A stretch of 64,000 bases of DNA from Paenibacillus cookii (GCF_018333375.1 NZ_BORW01000001.1:372001-436000), one strand, 5' to 3'; numbered from the stretch's first letter, positions 1-8,914 are shown. Notes: a model not told the origin generated them from the letters alone. Translations and numbers: made by a program.

Positions 1-78
1 CCTTGAATACTTTCCATATCAATGATCACAATAAGGATGACGGAAGGAAAAAAGTTCACAATTGTTCATGACTTTTCG

Positions 79-107
79 TTTACACCCTTTTGGGATAACG
101 TTATAAT
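79..107 (+). promoter_or_regulatory. SigmaA-type promoter of the DUF2626 gene
   Basis: A -35 box TTTACA (79-84) and a perfect -10 box TATAAT (102-107) are separated by 17 bp, about 48 bp upstream of the start codon at 155. Positions 1-78 show no recognisable feature. Confidence 0.75.
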
Positions 108-154
108 GATGTGTAGTAAAGCTACGACCGTACATAAGAGAGGGGGATACCTGC

Positions 155-391
155 ATGGCACGCATGTTTCGAGTACTTGGCTTCTTTACGCTCGCGATCG
201 GTTTGATGGCATATGCCGGAGACATGGTGGAGATGGCGCTGCTCTTTTTCGTGCAAACTGCCTTTTTCATGATTTTGGGTTATCTGAAATTTACGGAAAA
301 AACCTATATTTACCTCTTCTGGGCCTACATGATCGTGACATTCACCGGTTTCAGCTACTGGACAGTCTTCAAAATGGGTCTGCCGCTGTAA
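155..391 (+). CDS. DUF2626 family small membrane protein (YqgY-like)
   Basis: This 78-residue protein is almost entirely hydrophobic, with two or three predicted membrane helices (about residues 6-21, 26-43 and 50-68). Its length and composition match the DUF2626 family, whose B. subtilis member is YqgY; no biochemical function is known for the family. It starts at an ATG after the GA-rich site AGAGGGGG, has its own promoter (79-107) and is closed by a terminator at 432-466, so it is probably monocistronic. The family name rests on remembered similarity rather than a catalytic motif. Confidence 0.8.
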   Translation: MARMFRVLGFFTLAIGLMAYAGDMVEMALLFFVQTAFFMILGYLKFTEKTYIYLFWAYMIVTFTGFSYWTVFKMGLPL

Positions 392-431
392 TTCGGTTCC
401 CGATCAATCGGTATGAAGAATGACCAAAAAG

Positions 432-466
432 AGACGATCCGACACCGTTGCCGGACCGTCTTTTTT
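432..466 (+). terminator. Intrinsic terminator after the DUF2626 gene
   Basis: A GACG-ATCCG / CCGGA-CGTC stem is followed by six T residues. The remaining gap to 630 holds no gene. It contains a TTGACA hexamer at 573-578 that could be a -35 box for the next gene, but no convincing -10 box follows. Confidence 0.75.
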
Positions 467-630
467 CTTTGCTTCCCGTCCTTTTGCACTCGGGCCGCCA
501 AGGCGCAACTTTCATTTTTGATCCGGTCGAAGCCTCGATCGGGATTATGAAATGGACTGCCCATGCATATAGTTGACAATGGGACTGGCAATCACGTTGT
601 TTTAGGTCTTGCCTGGAGGGGGGAAAATCT

Positions 631-1731
631 GTGAAGGGCATCTTGAGGCAAAAACGGCTGTTGGTTCTGATCGTGCCGATTTTGCTCCTCTCCCTGCTGC
701 ATCCGCAGCGGACGCTACTAGCTGACCCCGGAATTCCGGAGGATGCGGAGCAGCAGCAATTGCTGCAAAAAGGGCTTTCGATCGTGGAAATCGACCATGA
801 AATCGAGCGGATCGCAAGCCGGCAGGGAAAAACGCAAAAAGAAATCGACGAGCTTCAAATCCAGCTCGAAGAGAAAGAAAAACAAATCGAAAGCCGTCAA
901 GAACGGGCGGGCGCCGTCGTCAGGGCTTATTATATGGGCGAAAGGGACAATCTGCTCGCCATGTTTTTGTCGGCCCAAAGCATCGGCGAACTTCTCGAAA
1001 TATACGACTTTTACGACATGATCATGGATCAGGACAAAACGGTGCTGGATGCTTATCGGTCCCAGTACGCCGGCATTCAGGAAACGAAGCGGCGGCTTGA
1101 GGATTCCTATCGCCAGCTGGAACAAATCAAAAACAATCTCATACGCCAGAAAGAACGCGTGCTTGCGCTCCAAAAGGAGCTAGACGGCGATCTGGCCGAC
1201 AGCAGCGATCCGGAAGCGATGAAAAAAATGATTTCGGAGTTTACGGCCTATTGGGAAAACATCGGGATTTACGAGGTGAAGCGTTACTTCTCGGCGCTTG
1301 CGTCGGCCATGAACGATTTGCCCGAATTTATCCAGAGCAAAAAAGGCGCCATTCGGACGAACGGCACCACGTATACGATCGAAGTCCAGGAAAAAGACCT
1401 GAACGAATTTCTGGTCAGCAAAAACGAGCTTTTCAAAAATTTCGCTTTCCGTTTCCGGGACGGCAAAGTGGTGGCGGAAGGAAAAAGCGGCACGTTGACC
1501 CTGCAGGTCGAAGGGCATTACAGCATCGAAAACGAACCCGAAAACTCGATCCTGTTCCATGTCGACAAGCTCGTGTTCAACGGACTGGAGCTGCCCGACA
1601 CGACCTGCCGCCAGCTCGAAAGCGAATTCGACCTCGGCTTTTATCCGCAGCAAATCGTATCGTTCGTCAAAGCGACGGAAGTCAGCAGTACGGATCAGGT
1701 TCTGCATGTGACCTTAAAGCTGTCCATGTAG
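631..1731 (+). CDS. Secreted or membrane-anchored coiled-coil protein
   Basis: The 366-residue protein starts with GTG (site GGAGGGGGG, 614-623). It has an N-terminal hydrophobic segment (about residues 9-30) that could be a signal peptide ending near LLA-DP. Residues about 45-110 and 145-185 are rich in E, K, Q and R with heptad character and resemble the PcsB/CwlO-type coiled coil that FtsEX activates in peptidoglycan hydrolases. No NlpC/P60, CHAP or M23 catalytic domain follows; residues about 230-366 look like a beta-rich domain of unknown type. Role unknown; a regulator or adaptor of cell-wall hydrolysis is only a guess. It ends 16 bp from the convergent solute-binding protein gene. Confidence 0.7.
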   Translation: MKGILRQKRLLVLIVPILLLSLLHPQRTLLADPGIPEDAEQQQLLQKGLSIVEIDHEIERIASRQGKTQKEIDELQIQLEEKEKQIESRQERAGAVVRAYYMGERDNLLAMFLSAQSIGELLEIYDFYDMIMDQDKTVLDAYRSQYAGIQETKRRLEDSYRQLEQIKNNLIRQKERVLALQKELDGDLADSSDPEAMKKMISEFTAYWENIGIYEVKRYFSALASAMNDLPEFIQSKKGAIRTNGTTYTIEVQEKDLNEFLVSKNELFKNFAFRFRDGKVVAEGKSGTLTLQVEGHYSIENEPENSILFHVDKLVFNGLELPDTTCRQLESEFDLGFYPQQIVSFVKATEVSSTDQVLHVTLKLSM

Positions 1732-1746
1732 ATTGCCTCGGAGACA

Positions 1747-2994
1747 TCATTCCGAAGCTTTTTCATTCGGGCGTCCGCCCATGGCCTCCCTGTACTGCAC
1801 GTCGGTGCTTTTGCCGGAAAGGAAAAGCTTCGCGGCAGCCGCAAAATCGTTCCATTTCGACTGCAGCGAACGGTCCAAAGCCCCGCCTTCGCTTGGCTGC
1901 AGCAGACGGTCGAGCGAAAGCGGCGGTGTGGCCGGCGGGAAACCGTCCTGCGCATACACTTTTTTACGGACCGGCAAATATCCCGTGGAATCCGTCCACA
2001 GGTTCAGGGACGTATCCGACGTCATATAGGCGATCCAGCCGGCGGCTTTGCCGGGATCCTCGATCTGCGAGGATACGGCGAAGGACCGCCCGCGCAGCAA
2101 AAACGGATTGGCCGCGTACAGCCGCTCCGGCACCCGGAACCCCATACGATCCACGTTCGCCTGGGAGGCAGCAGAGTAAGGTACGGACATCAAGGCAAGT
2201 CCCCCTTCGCTGAGGCTCGACCAGGCTTTTGGCATGTCGCCGCTTGGGATGAACCGGATGGAGGGCCGGAGTTTCATGATGGCTTCCATCGCTTCGTCCG
2301 AAGGATTGACCGGATTCTCCGTCCCGAAAGCCCCCATGAAAGCCGCAAAAGCATACGCGTCCCCCGAAGGAAGGGCGATCGTTTGTTTATCCTTGCGGCT
2401 TTCCAGCTTGGCGGCAAATTCCTTCCATTCCTTGTCTCCCGGCAAGGCGTCGCCGCTCCCCGGCAAAGCAGCTTGCCTCCGCCAAACCAGCACGTAAGGG
2501 TCCATGTCCAGCGGCACGCCCCACTGATAACCGTTCCATTCAAGCATTTGGGAAACCGGGCTGATGACGTCGCTCCCCGTCGTGCTGCTCTGATAGGATT
2601 CTGCAGGCAATATGTAACCGCCGAGCGCCAGCGGATGGATCCACGGACTGTTGACCAGCATGATATCCGGCCCTTCGCCGACCTTCAGCGCTGCCGTCAG
2701 CTGTCGGTAGGCGTCGGCATCCGGCATGTTTTTCAGTTCGACCTGTATTCCGGTTTCGCTGACGAAAGCCTTGTTCAAATCGAGCAATGTATTGAAATCG
2801 GATTCATTGACATGGGTGACGACCCGGATCGGCTTGGGGTCCGTATCCTCCGGCGAGGCAGGCTGCGGATTCCAGACGCTCGTTTTTCTCTCTTCGCCGC
2901 GGCTGCTGTCGGACGTCAAATTTTGGCCCTGCGACAAGCTCGTCAATGACAGCAGCAGGATGGCAAACAAAAACCAGTAATTTTTCCGCTTCAA
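1747..2994 (-). CDS. Extracellular solute-binding protein (ABC family 1), orphan
   Basis: I chose the TTG start at 2994 because a GAGGAGG site lies about 8 bp upstream; an in-frame GTG at 3033 has no good site. The 415-residue product begins with a basic stretch and a hydrophobic segment (signal peptide) but has no lipobox cysteine in view. The rest resembles family 1 sugar-type binding proteins: an opening strand RVVTHVNESD, a PDIMLVNSPWIHPLA segment, and a C-terminal GRSFAVSS...AAGWIAYMTSD region typical of the family. No permease or ATPase gene is adjacent. The substrate cannot be told from sequence; sugars or oligosaccharides are the usual ligands. Confidence 0.8.
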   Translation of the reverse strand: MKRKNYWFLFAILLLSLTSLSQGQNLTSDSSRGEERKTSVWNPQPASPEDTDPKPIRVVTHVNESDFNTLLDLNKAFVSETGIQVELKNMPDADAYRQLTAALKVGEGPDIMLVNSPWIHPLALGGYILPAESYQSSTTGSDVISPVSQMLEWNGYQWGVPLDMDPYVLVWRRQAALPGSGDALPGDKEWKEFAAKLESRKDKQTIALPSGDAYAFAAFMGAFGTENPVNPSDEAMEAIMKLRPSIRFIPSGDMPKAWSSLSEGGLALMSVPYSAASQANVDRMGFRVPERLYAANPFLLRGRSFAVSSQIEDPGKAAGWIAYMTSDTSLNLWTDSTGYLPVRKKVYAQDGFPPATPPLSLDRLLQPSEGGALDRSLQSKWNDFAAAAKLFLSGKSTDVQYREAMGGRPNEKASE

Positions 2995-3044
2995 ATCAGC
3001 CCCGCCTCCTCGGAGAATTGCTTCATCCACCACTCATAGTTTAT

Positions 3045-3076
3045 CAAAAAGGTAGGGCGCTTGTCCTACTTTTTGT
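3045..3076 (-). other. Hairpin in the leader of the solute-binding protein gene
   Basis: On the minus strand AAAAAGTAGG pairs with CCTAC-TTTTT around an 8-nt loop and is followed by GAT. It lies 50 bp upstream of the TTG start, so it could be a bidirectional terminator or a leader attenuator. Confidence 0.45.
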
Positions 3077-3111
3077 TGGAAATGATTGACTCTTCCCGTT
3101 CAACATGATCA

Positions 3112-3159
3112 AAAGCCCTGGATCCTATGCTCCATGACGGGCAGATGATCCAGGACTTT
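3112..3159 (-). terminator. Terminator-like hairpin after the PIN-PhoH gene
   Basis: AAAGTCCTGGATC pairs with GATCCAGGGCTTT across a 23-nt loop just beyond the stop at 3178. The T tract is short (TTTTG). Confidence 0.55.
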
Positions 3160-3177
3160 ATGCCGCTTTGCATTCCT

Positions 3178-4509
3178 CTACAGCAAATCCGCCGCCAATT
3201 GGGCCAGTTTGGAGCGTTCCCCTTTTTCGAGCGTAATATGACCGCTGATGTTTTCGGCTTTGAACTTTTCGACGATATAAGTCAGGCCATTGCTGGATGC
3301 GTCCAGATACGGGTGGTCGATCTGTTCGGGATCGCCCATCAGGATGATTTTGCTTCCTTCCCCGACCCGGGATACGATCGTTTTGACTTCATGCCGGGAC
3401 AAATTTTGCGCTTCGTCCACGATGATAAACTGCCCCGGGATGGACCGGCCGCGGATGTAGGTCAACGCCTCGACTTGGATGCTGCCGAGCCCCATCAGGA
3501 TTTTGTCGATGTCGCCCGATTTTTTCGTATCGAACAAAAACTCCAGGTTGTCGTAAATCGGCTGCATCCATGGACGCAGCTTCTCGTCCTTTTCCCCGGG
3601 GAGATATCCGATATCCTTGCCCATCGGCACGACGGGCCTGGCGATCAGCAGTTTTTTGTACTTGTGCTCGTCTTCCACTTTCATCAGCCCCGCCGCCAGC
3701 GCCAGCAGCGTCTTCCCCGTGCCCGCCTTACCCGTGATGGTGACGAGCGGAATGTCGTCGTTCAGCAGCAGCTCCAGGGCCATGCGCTGCTGGGCGTTTC
3801 GGGCGCATATGCCCCATACGGGGTCGTTACTCAAATACAGCGGCTCCAGCCGGGTGCCCTCGGCATTCACCTTTAACAACGCCGATTTCGTGCTGCCCAT
3901 TTCATCCTTGAGAATGACGAATTCATGCGGATGAAGCGGATAGGAAAGCTGGAGCGGCTTGACCGGCAAAAAGCGGTACGAATAAAATTCGTCGATCACC
4001 GACGGATGCACCTTCAGCTTGAGGTTGCCTGCGTAAAGATCGTCCGGTCCCGCCGTCCGGTCCGACAAATAATCCTGCGTATTGAGGCCCAGCACGTCGG
4101 CTTTAATCCGGACCAGCACGTCCTTGCTGACGAGCACGACTTCGGAGGGATCCTCTTTTTCGCCCTCTTCCATATGATAATTCAAGGCCACGGCGAGTAT
4201 GCGGTTGTCGTTGGTAATTTCCCCGAACATCTCCTGCACCTTGAGAAAACTTCGATGATTCAGTTCCACCTTCAGGCGGCCGCCGTTGTATAATTCAACC
4301 CCGCTGTGCAGATGCCCGACTTCCCGCAGCTGATCGAGCAAGCGCGACACGGTCCGCGCATTGCGGCCGATTTCGTCCGCATTGCGTTTTTTGGAATCGA
4401 TCTCTTCCAGCACCACGGCGGGAATGACGACTTCATGCTCGTCGAAAGCATAAATCGCTTTGGGGTCGTGAAGCAGCACATTGGTATCGAGCACAAAAAT
4501 TTTTCTCAT
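3178..4509 (-). CDS. ylaK: PIN domain-PhoH ATPase (YlaK-like, PhoH2)
   Basis: The start is the ATG at 4509, after GGAGGGAG; the longer frame from 4542 has no better site. The 443-residue protein has an N-terminal PIN nuclease domain (VLDTNVLLHDP, first acidic residue Asp8) followed by a PhoH-type P-loop domain with Walker A GKAGTGKT at 260-267, a YIRGRSIPGQF segment and Walker B FIIVDEAQN. This is the PhoH2 architecture, known in other bacteria as an RNA helicase-RNase, and the length equals B. subtilis YlaK (about 442 aa). A YlaJ-like gene sits divergently next door and YlaH/TypA lie close by, matching the B. subtilis yla cluster. A second, PIN-less PhoH is at 35358-36329. Confidence 0.9.
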   Translation of the reverse strand: MRKIFVLDTNVLLHDPKAIYAFDEHEVVIPAVVLEEIDSKKRNADEIGRNARTVSRLLDQLREVGHLHSGVELYNGGRLKVELNHRSFLKVQEMFGEITNDNRILAVALNYHMEEGEKEDPSEVVLVSKDVLVRIKADVLGLNTQDYLSDRTAGPDDLYAGNLKLKVHPSVIDEFYSYRFLPVKPLQLSYPLHPHEFVILKDEMGSTKSALLKVNAEGTRLEPLYLSNDPVWGICARNAQQRMALELLLNDDIPLVTITGKAGTGKTLLALAAGLMKVEDEHKYKKLLIARPVVPMGKDIGYLPGEKDEKLRPWMQPIYDNLEFLFDTKKSGDIDKILMGLGSIQVEALTYIRGRSIPGQFIIVDEAQNLSRHEVKTIVSRVGEGSKIILMGDPEQIDHPYLDASSNGLTYIVEKFKAENISGHITLEKGERSKLAQLAADLL

Positions 4510-4617
4510 ACTTTCTCCCTCCACCAAACTCATAATGAACACATAAATTATTCCGTCATGGACATCCTAAGTTACAATTCGCCATTAGAATCTATGACCT
4601 GGAAAGGACGATCACAT

Positions 4618-5190
4618 ATGAGAATGCTTCTGCTTGTCGTGCTGGCATTGGCTGTCATTAGCGGCTGTAACAACGCTCAGAACAAAAACGCATCACCCTC
4701 TCCTCAAAATAAACAAGGTCCGGCGGCCGCCTCTGCCAACGATAACCGGGTTAGGCTGCAATCAACCGACAATGCCGCCGATCATACGACAGACCATGCA
4801 GCGGATTTGTCGATCAAAAACCATCTGGAAGCTTTGGCCGAACGCGTGGCCGGCGTCAAAAAGGCGCATGCGGTCGTGTTCGGCAACACGGCGGTCGTCG
4901 GCATCGACGTGGACGGCAACCTTACCCGCTCCCGCGTAGGAAACATCAAATATTCGGTTGCCGAAGCGCTCCGCAAGGATCCGCGCGGGAAAAACGCGCT
5001 CGTGACCGCCGACATGGATTTGTCGCACAGAATCGCAGAGATCGGCGAGCATATCCGGAAAGGCGAACCCGTCTCCGGCTTCGCTTCCGAGCTGGCCGAC
5101 ATCGTCGGACGAATCGTTCCCCAGCTTCCTAAGGACGTCAAGCCGCGGAACAACGGAACTACACCGGCTGCTCCGACGCCTAACCGCTAA
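4618..5190 (+). CDS. ylaJ: YhcN/YlaJ family sporulation lipoprotein
   Basis: The ATG at 4618 (site GGAAAGGA) gives a 190-residue protein with a short lipoprotein signal, VISGC lipobox at residues 13-17, and a low-complexity Asn/Asp/Ala/His linker. A YhcN/YlaJ domain follows, with the typical segments VAGVKKAHAVVFGNTAVVGI and IGEHIRKGEP. Family members are found in the spore inner membrane or are made during sporulation. Synteny with the PhoH2 gene (ylaK) and nearby ylaH/typA supports the YlaJ assignment, although here the gene faces away from ylaK. A strong terminator follows at 5241. Confidence 0.85.
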   Translation: MRMLLLVVLALAVISGCNNAQNKNASPSPQNKQGPAAASANDNRVRLQSTDNAADHTTDHAADLSIKNHLEALAERVAGVKKAHAVVFGNTAVVGIDVDGNLTRSRVGNIKYSVAEALRKDPRGKNALVTADMDLSHRIAEIGEHIRKGEPVSGFASELADIVGRIVPQLPKDVKPRNNGTTPAAPTPNR

Positions 5191-5240
5191 TGACCCGAGG
5201 GAAAATTCCGCAAAACGCAACATTTTCCGCGCGAAATGAA

Positions 5241-5275
5241 GAAAAAGCCCAGTGAGATGCTCACTAGGCTTTTTC
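5241..5275. terminator. Strong bidirectional intrinsic terminator
   Basis: GAAAAAGCC-AGTGAG pairs with CTCACT-GGCTTTTTC around a 3-nt loop, with T tracts in both directions. It ends the lipoprotein transcript and could also stop leftward transcription past the LCP gene. Confidence 0.9.
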
Positions 5276-5436
5276 ATTATTCGCATGCGGACGCAAGCAA
5301 CGGCGTCCTGCTTATGAACCGGCAGGCCGGCAGCTGCTGCTTTCGGTTGGATGGCATATAACGGATGAGTGCAACGTGCAACTGCTTCGGACATCTTTAC
5401 CGACCTCCTGTACAGGTTCCAGTGTACTCTATTATA
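5276..5436 (-). other. Candidate small ORF with strong translation signals
   Basis: A perfect TATAAT (5431-5436), an AGGAGG site (5404-5409) and an ATG at 5394-5392 with 9-nt spacing stand in the gap downstream of the LCP gene. The frame reads MSEAVARCTHPLYAIQ and continues about 39 codons before it enters the terminator at 5241-5275. Beyond that it is only antisense to the lipoprotein gene. No good -35 box is visible. It may be a leader peptide or small protein; I do not recognise it. Confidence 0.3.
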
Positions 5437-5468
5437 TTAGGTGGCTTCGCAAATATTGCACCCAAGTT

Positions 5469-6545
5469 TTAGGGATTCGCGTTTTCGGCGCCGTCCGCCT
5501 GGACAAGTTTGCCTTTCCCCGCCATTTCGTCTTTCAGCGCCTGTTTTGCTTTGTCAAGCTCCTCGTCGTTCACGTAAACGTAAGGACTTCTCCACGTGCC
5601 CGTAATCGGCATGAACTTGACGTCTTCCTTATTCACCTTCCAGTAGGTGGCGATCATGTTTTTAAGCTGATCGTTTTCGATGTCGGTTTCCATGTTTTTG
5701 TCCATGGCTTTCAGAACTCCGCCCAGGCTCGTTACGCCCTTGAAGGTTTGCATTTTGTCGATCAGCGCGTGCAGCACTTCGTTTTGCCTGCGGTTGCGGT
5801 CAAAATCGTCGGAAGCTTTCGTCTTCGGACGGCAGTTGGATTTGCGGTAACGCACGTAATCCAGCGCTTTCGTCCCGTCAAGCTTCTGCTCGCCTTTTTT
5901 CAGGTTAATATTCGTGCCGTCGGCGGTGTCGCGGTAACACATGTCGGCATCGACGTTGATGTCCACGCCGCCCAAAGCGTCCACGGCATCCCGGAACCCT
6001 TGGAAATTCAAAACCGTCACGTAGTCGATCGGAATGTCCATATACTTGCTCATCATCGTTTTCATTTCGTCTGTCGCTTTGACGCCGGATTCCTTCTCCT
6101 TCGACAGGAAAATCGGATAATAGGCGTTCGCCTTATTCGACTTATAGCCTTTAAGCTCGATCTTCGTGTCGCGCGGGAGCGAAACGACCGTTACCGTTTT
6201 GGTATCCGGATTAAACGCGGTCACCATGATGACGTCGGACAGATGCGTGCCTGTTTTCGGACGGTAATCCGTGCCGAGCAGCAGCATCGTCACCGGCTTC
6301 ACTTTAGCCGACTTTTCGGGCGGAACCGGATTGTTGTTTCCGGTGTTGAGCACGCCGTTTTCGGCTTCGAAATACAGGTAACCGGCGTAACCGCCTACGG
6401 ATAGCACGGCCAAAATGACCACGCTCAACACCAATTTCAAAAATGTTCTTAATCCGCTTTTCTTTTTTCTCTTTTTAGGCGGCTGTTTGCTCTGTCTGCT
6501 GCCACTTTGAGATCGTGGAGGTAAATGATTATTGCTGGGACTCAT
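5469..6545 (-). CDS. LytR-CpsA-Psr (LCP) family cell-wall glycopolymer ligase
   Basis: LCP proteins transfer teichoic-acid-type or other anionic polymers from undecaprenyl phosphate carriers to peptidoglycan, outside the membrane. The chosen ATG (6545) follows AAAGGTG at 6 bp. A cytoplasmic tail rich in Lys, Arg and Gln precedes one membrane helix (about residues 33-55), and the extracytoplasmic LCP domain carries LLGTDYRP, LSDVIMV, SLPRDT and the C-terminal YVRYRK...DFDRNRRQ block with conserved arginines. At 358 residues it is of normal size. A possible ECF promoter lies at 6588-6614. Which of the paralogous TagT/U/V types it represents cannot be decided. Confidence 0.9.
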   Translation of the reverse strand: MSPSNNHLPPRSQSGSRQSKQPPKKRKKKSGLRTFLKLVLSVVILAVLSVGGYAGYLYFEAENGVLNTGNNNPVPPEKSAKVKPVTMLLLGTDYRPKTGTHLSDVIMVTAFNPDTKTVTVVSLPRDTKIELKGYKSNKANAYYPIFLSKEKESGVKATDEMKTMMSKYMDIPIDYVTVLNFQGFRDAVDALGGVDINVDADMCYRDTADGTNINLKKGEQKLDGTKALDYVRYRKSNCRPKTKASDDFDRNRRQNEVLHALIDKMQTFKGVTSLGGVLKAMDKNMETDIENDQLKNMIATYWKVNKEDVKFMPITGTWRSPYVYVNDEELDKAKQALKDEMAGKGKLVQADGAENANP

Positions 6546-6587
6546 CTCAAACACCTTTTTCATTTATTTTGAGTTATTCTCTCTATA

Positions 6588-6614
6588 AACGACGACGCCG
6601 CGAAAAAAGTTTCA
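6588..6614 (-). promoter_or_regulatory. Possible ECF sigma promoter of the LCP gene
   Basis: On the minus strand TGAAAC (6614-6609) is followed after 17 bp by CGTTTATAG (CGTT at 6591-6588). This resembles promoters of the SigmaW/X/M group. The -35 part is exact, but the -10 CGTT deviates from CGTA/CGTC/CGAC. Confidence 0.4.
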
Positions 6615-6639
6615 AAAGAGCCGCAAGGGTTGCAGCGGA

Positions 6640-6936
6640 TTAACCTCTTTTTGCTGCTGCCTCCGCCTTCTTTTTCTGGCGGCCTTCCACGAAATACCGG
6701 ACGCGCACCAGAAGCATCAGGGCTACCGCAACAAGCAGGCACTGGATGATCGGAAGCTTGTCATGCTGGAAGATGAGCAGCATCCCCGATCCGAGCGCCA
6801 TCAGGATATACAGCAATATTTCCTTCAGCAGGGGAAGCTTCTGCTTGACGCGGAACACTTTATTGTAGACGTACGTAATCAACACGAAAATGATAATGTA
6901 AGACACGACTGGATGCGATGCAAACCAGGCTTGCAT
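6640..6936 (-). CDS. ylaH: YlaH-like family membrane protein
   Basis: A 98-residue protein with two to three membrane helices (about 8-24, 37-54 and 60-77) and a basic C-terminus rich in K and A. It lies directly downstream of typA on the same strand, as ylaH lies beside ylaG (typA) in B. subtilis, and its length fits. It starts at an ATG behind AAAGGAG. A weak hairpin overlaps its stop codon (6614-6652) and may end the typA-ylaH transcript. Function unknown. Confidence 0.8.
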   Translation of the reverse strand: MQAWFASHPVVSYIIIFVLITYVYNKVFRVKQKLPLLKEILLYILMALGSGMLLIFQHDKLPIIQCLLVAVALMLLVRVRYFVEGRQKKKAEAAAKRG

Positions 6937-6987
6937 GTGCGGTACACTCCTTTCGGCAACGGGCCGGCGGACCGGCCCATTCGTTCA

Positions 6988-8829
6988 TTACAGATTGGCG
7001 TCGGCCATTTTGCGATGCTTCTCGGCACGTTCGCGTTCGCTTTTGTTCAAAATTTTCTTGCGGAGACGGACCGACTTCGGCGTAATTTCGCAATACTCGT
7101 CGTCGTTCAGGTACTCCAGCGCCTGCTCTAGCGAGAAAATGCGCGGCGTCTTCATTTTTACTGTATCATCTTTTGTCGCCGAGCGCACGTTTGTGAGCTG
7201 TTTCTCCTTGCAGATGTTGACGACGATATCGTTATCGCGGTTATGTTCGCCGACGATCATGCCTTCGTAAATTTCGGTGCCCGGCTCCAGGAACAGGATG
7301 CCGCGGTCCTCGACGCTCATCATGCCGTAGAACGTGCTTGTCCCGGTCTCGCTGGATACGAGCACGCCTTGGTGGCGTCCGCCGACCTGGCCGCTGTGCA
7401 GAGGTCCGTAGCTGTCGAATGCGTGGTTCATCACGCCGTATCCGCGCGTCAGCGTCAGGAAATGGGTGCGGTAGCCGATCAGGCCGCGGGCAGGGATCAG
7501 GAATTCCAAACGCACCTGTCCGTTTCCGCTATTGACCATGTTCACCATTTCCGCTTTGCGGGAACCGAGGCTTTCCATGACCGCGCCCATGCTTTCTTCA
7601 GGCACGTCGATCATGAGGCGTTCGATCGGCTCCATCTTTTTGCCGTCGATTTCGCGCACGATGACTTCCGGTTTGGATACCTGCAGCTCGTATCCTTCGC
7701 GGCGCATGTTTTCGATCAAGATGCCGAGGTGAAGCTCGCCGCGTCCGGAAACGATGAACGCATCCGGGCTGTCGGTTTCTTCCACGCGCAGGCTGACGTC
7801 CGTTTCAAGCTCCTTCATCAGACGTTCGCGCAGTTTGCGGGAGGTGACCCATTTGCCTTCGCGTCCCGCGAACGGGCTGTTGTTGACGAGGAACGTCATT
7901 TGCAGCGTCGGCTCGTCGATTTTAAGCACCGGCAATGCTTCCGGATGCTGCGGGTCGGCAATCGTTTCGCCGATGTTGATGTCTTTGATGCCGGCGATGG
8001 CCACGATGTCCCCGCCTCCGGCTTCTTCGATTTCGATCCTTTTCAAGCCCTGGAAGCCGAACAGCTTCTCGATGCGGGCCGTCTTGCTTTTGCCGTCGCG
8101 CATAATGACCGTCACGGATTGTCCTTGCTTGATGATGCCGCGGTTGACGCGTCCGATCGCGATGCGGCCGAGATATTCGTTGTAGTCCATCAAAGTCACG
8201 AGAAATTGCAGCGGCTCATCCACTTTTTCGGTCGGAGCCGGAATATGGTCGATGATCGTTTCGTACAAGGCAAGCATGTTTTCATCCTGCTTTTCTGCAT
8301 CCATGCTTGATGTGCCGTTCAGGGCGGAAGCGTACACTACGGGGAAATTAAGCTGATCGTCGTTGGCTTCGAGTTCGATGAACAGATCGAGCACTTCGTC
8401 GATCACTTCCGCCGGGCGCGCTGCCGGACGGTCGATTTTGTTGACGACGACGATCGGGGTCAGGTTTTGCTCAAGCGCTTTGCGAAGCACGAATTTGGTC
8501 TGAGGCATGCAGCCTTCATAGGCGTCAACCACCAAAAGCACGCCGTCGACCATTTTCATGATCCGTTCCACTTCGCCGCCGAAGTCGGCGTGTCCCGGGG
8601 TATCGACAATGTTAATCAAATAATCTTTATACGTAATCGCCGTGTTTTTGGCCAAAATGGTAATCCCGCGTTCCCTCTCCAAATCGTTGGAGTCCATAGC
8701 CCGCTCCTGCAAATGCTCGTGCTCCCCGAAAATGCCGGATTGCTGCAGAAGCTGGTCTACCAGCGTCGTTTTACCATGGTCAACGTGGGCAATAATTGCA
8801 ATGTTGCGGATTTTATCTCTTGAATGCAT
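6988..8829 (-). CDS. typA: Ribosome-binding GTPase TypA/BipA
   Basis: TypA is a translational GTPase of the EF-G/LepA class that binds the ribosome and assists 50S assembly and stress or cold adaptation. The 613-residue length is standard. Near the N-terminus are G1 [10 protein letters not shown]2 RGITI, G3 [11 protein letters not shown] and G4 NKIDRP. Domain II, the EF-G-like domains III and V, and the BipA-specific C-terminus ([19 protein letters not shown]) follow. It appears to be first in a typA-ylaH unit. The 142-bp upstream gap contains a possible promoter (8929-8956) and a hairpin (8882-8914). Confidence 0.97.
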   Translation of the reverse strand: MHSRDKIRNIAIIAHVDHGKTTLVDQLLQQSGIFGEHEHLQERAMDSNDLERERGITILAKNTAITYKDYLINIVDTPGHADFGGEVERIMKMVDGVLLVVDAYEGCMPQTKFVLRKALEQNLTPIVVVNKIDRPAARPAEVIDEVLDLFIELEANDDQLNFPVVYASALNGTSSMDAEKQDENMLALYETIIDHIPAPTEKVDEPLQFLVTLMDYNEYLGRIAIGRVNRGIIKQGQSVTVIMRDGKSKTARIEKLFGFQGLKRIEIEEAGGGDIVAIAGIKDINIGETIADPQHPEALPVLKIDEPTLQMTFLVNNSPFAGREGKWVTSRKLRERLMKELETDVSLRVEETDSPDAFIVSGRGELHLGILIENMRREGYELQVSKPEVIVREIDGKKMEPIERLMIDVPEESMGAVMESLGSRKAEMVNMVNSGNGQVRLEFLIPARGLIGYRTHFLTLTRGYGVMNHAFDSYGPLHSGQVGGRHQGVLVSSETGTSTFYGMMSVEDRGILFLEPGTEIYEGMIVGEHNRDNDIVVNICKEKQLTNVRSATKDDTVKMKTPRIFSLEQALEYLNDDEYCEITPKSVRLRKKILNKSERERAEKHRKMADANL

Positions 8830-8881
8830 GACGTTTATCCAGATCCTTTCCCTTTCAAATCAATGCGGAATGTCTTTCACC

Positions 8882-8914
8882 AAAAGAAGCGCCGGGCGGT
8901 AATGCCGACGCTTC
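8882..8914 (-). terminator. Terminator or attenuator hairpin upstream of typA
   Basis: On the minus strand GAAGCGTCGG and CCGGCGCTTC form a 10-bp stem (one G-U pair) with a 9-nt loop, followed by TTTT. It may end the upstream LiaF-like gene or act as an attenuator in the typA leader. Confidence 0.6.

Noticed and set aside
4306..4617. N-terminal extension of the ylaJ-like frame
   Set aside because: The lipobox signal begins at 4618 and the upstream part is antisense to the PhoH2 gene.
5376..6404. A 342-codon plus-strand frame opposite the LCP gene
   Set aside because: It has the same antisense character and no family resemblance.
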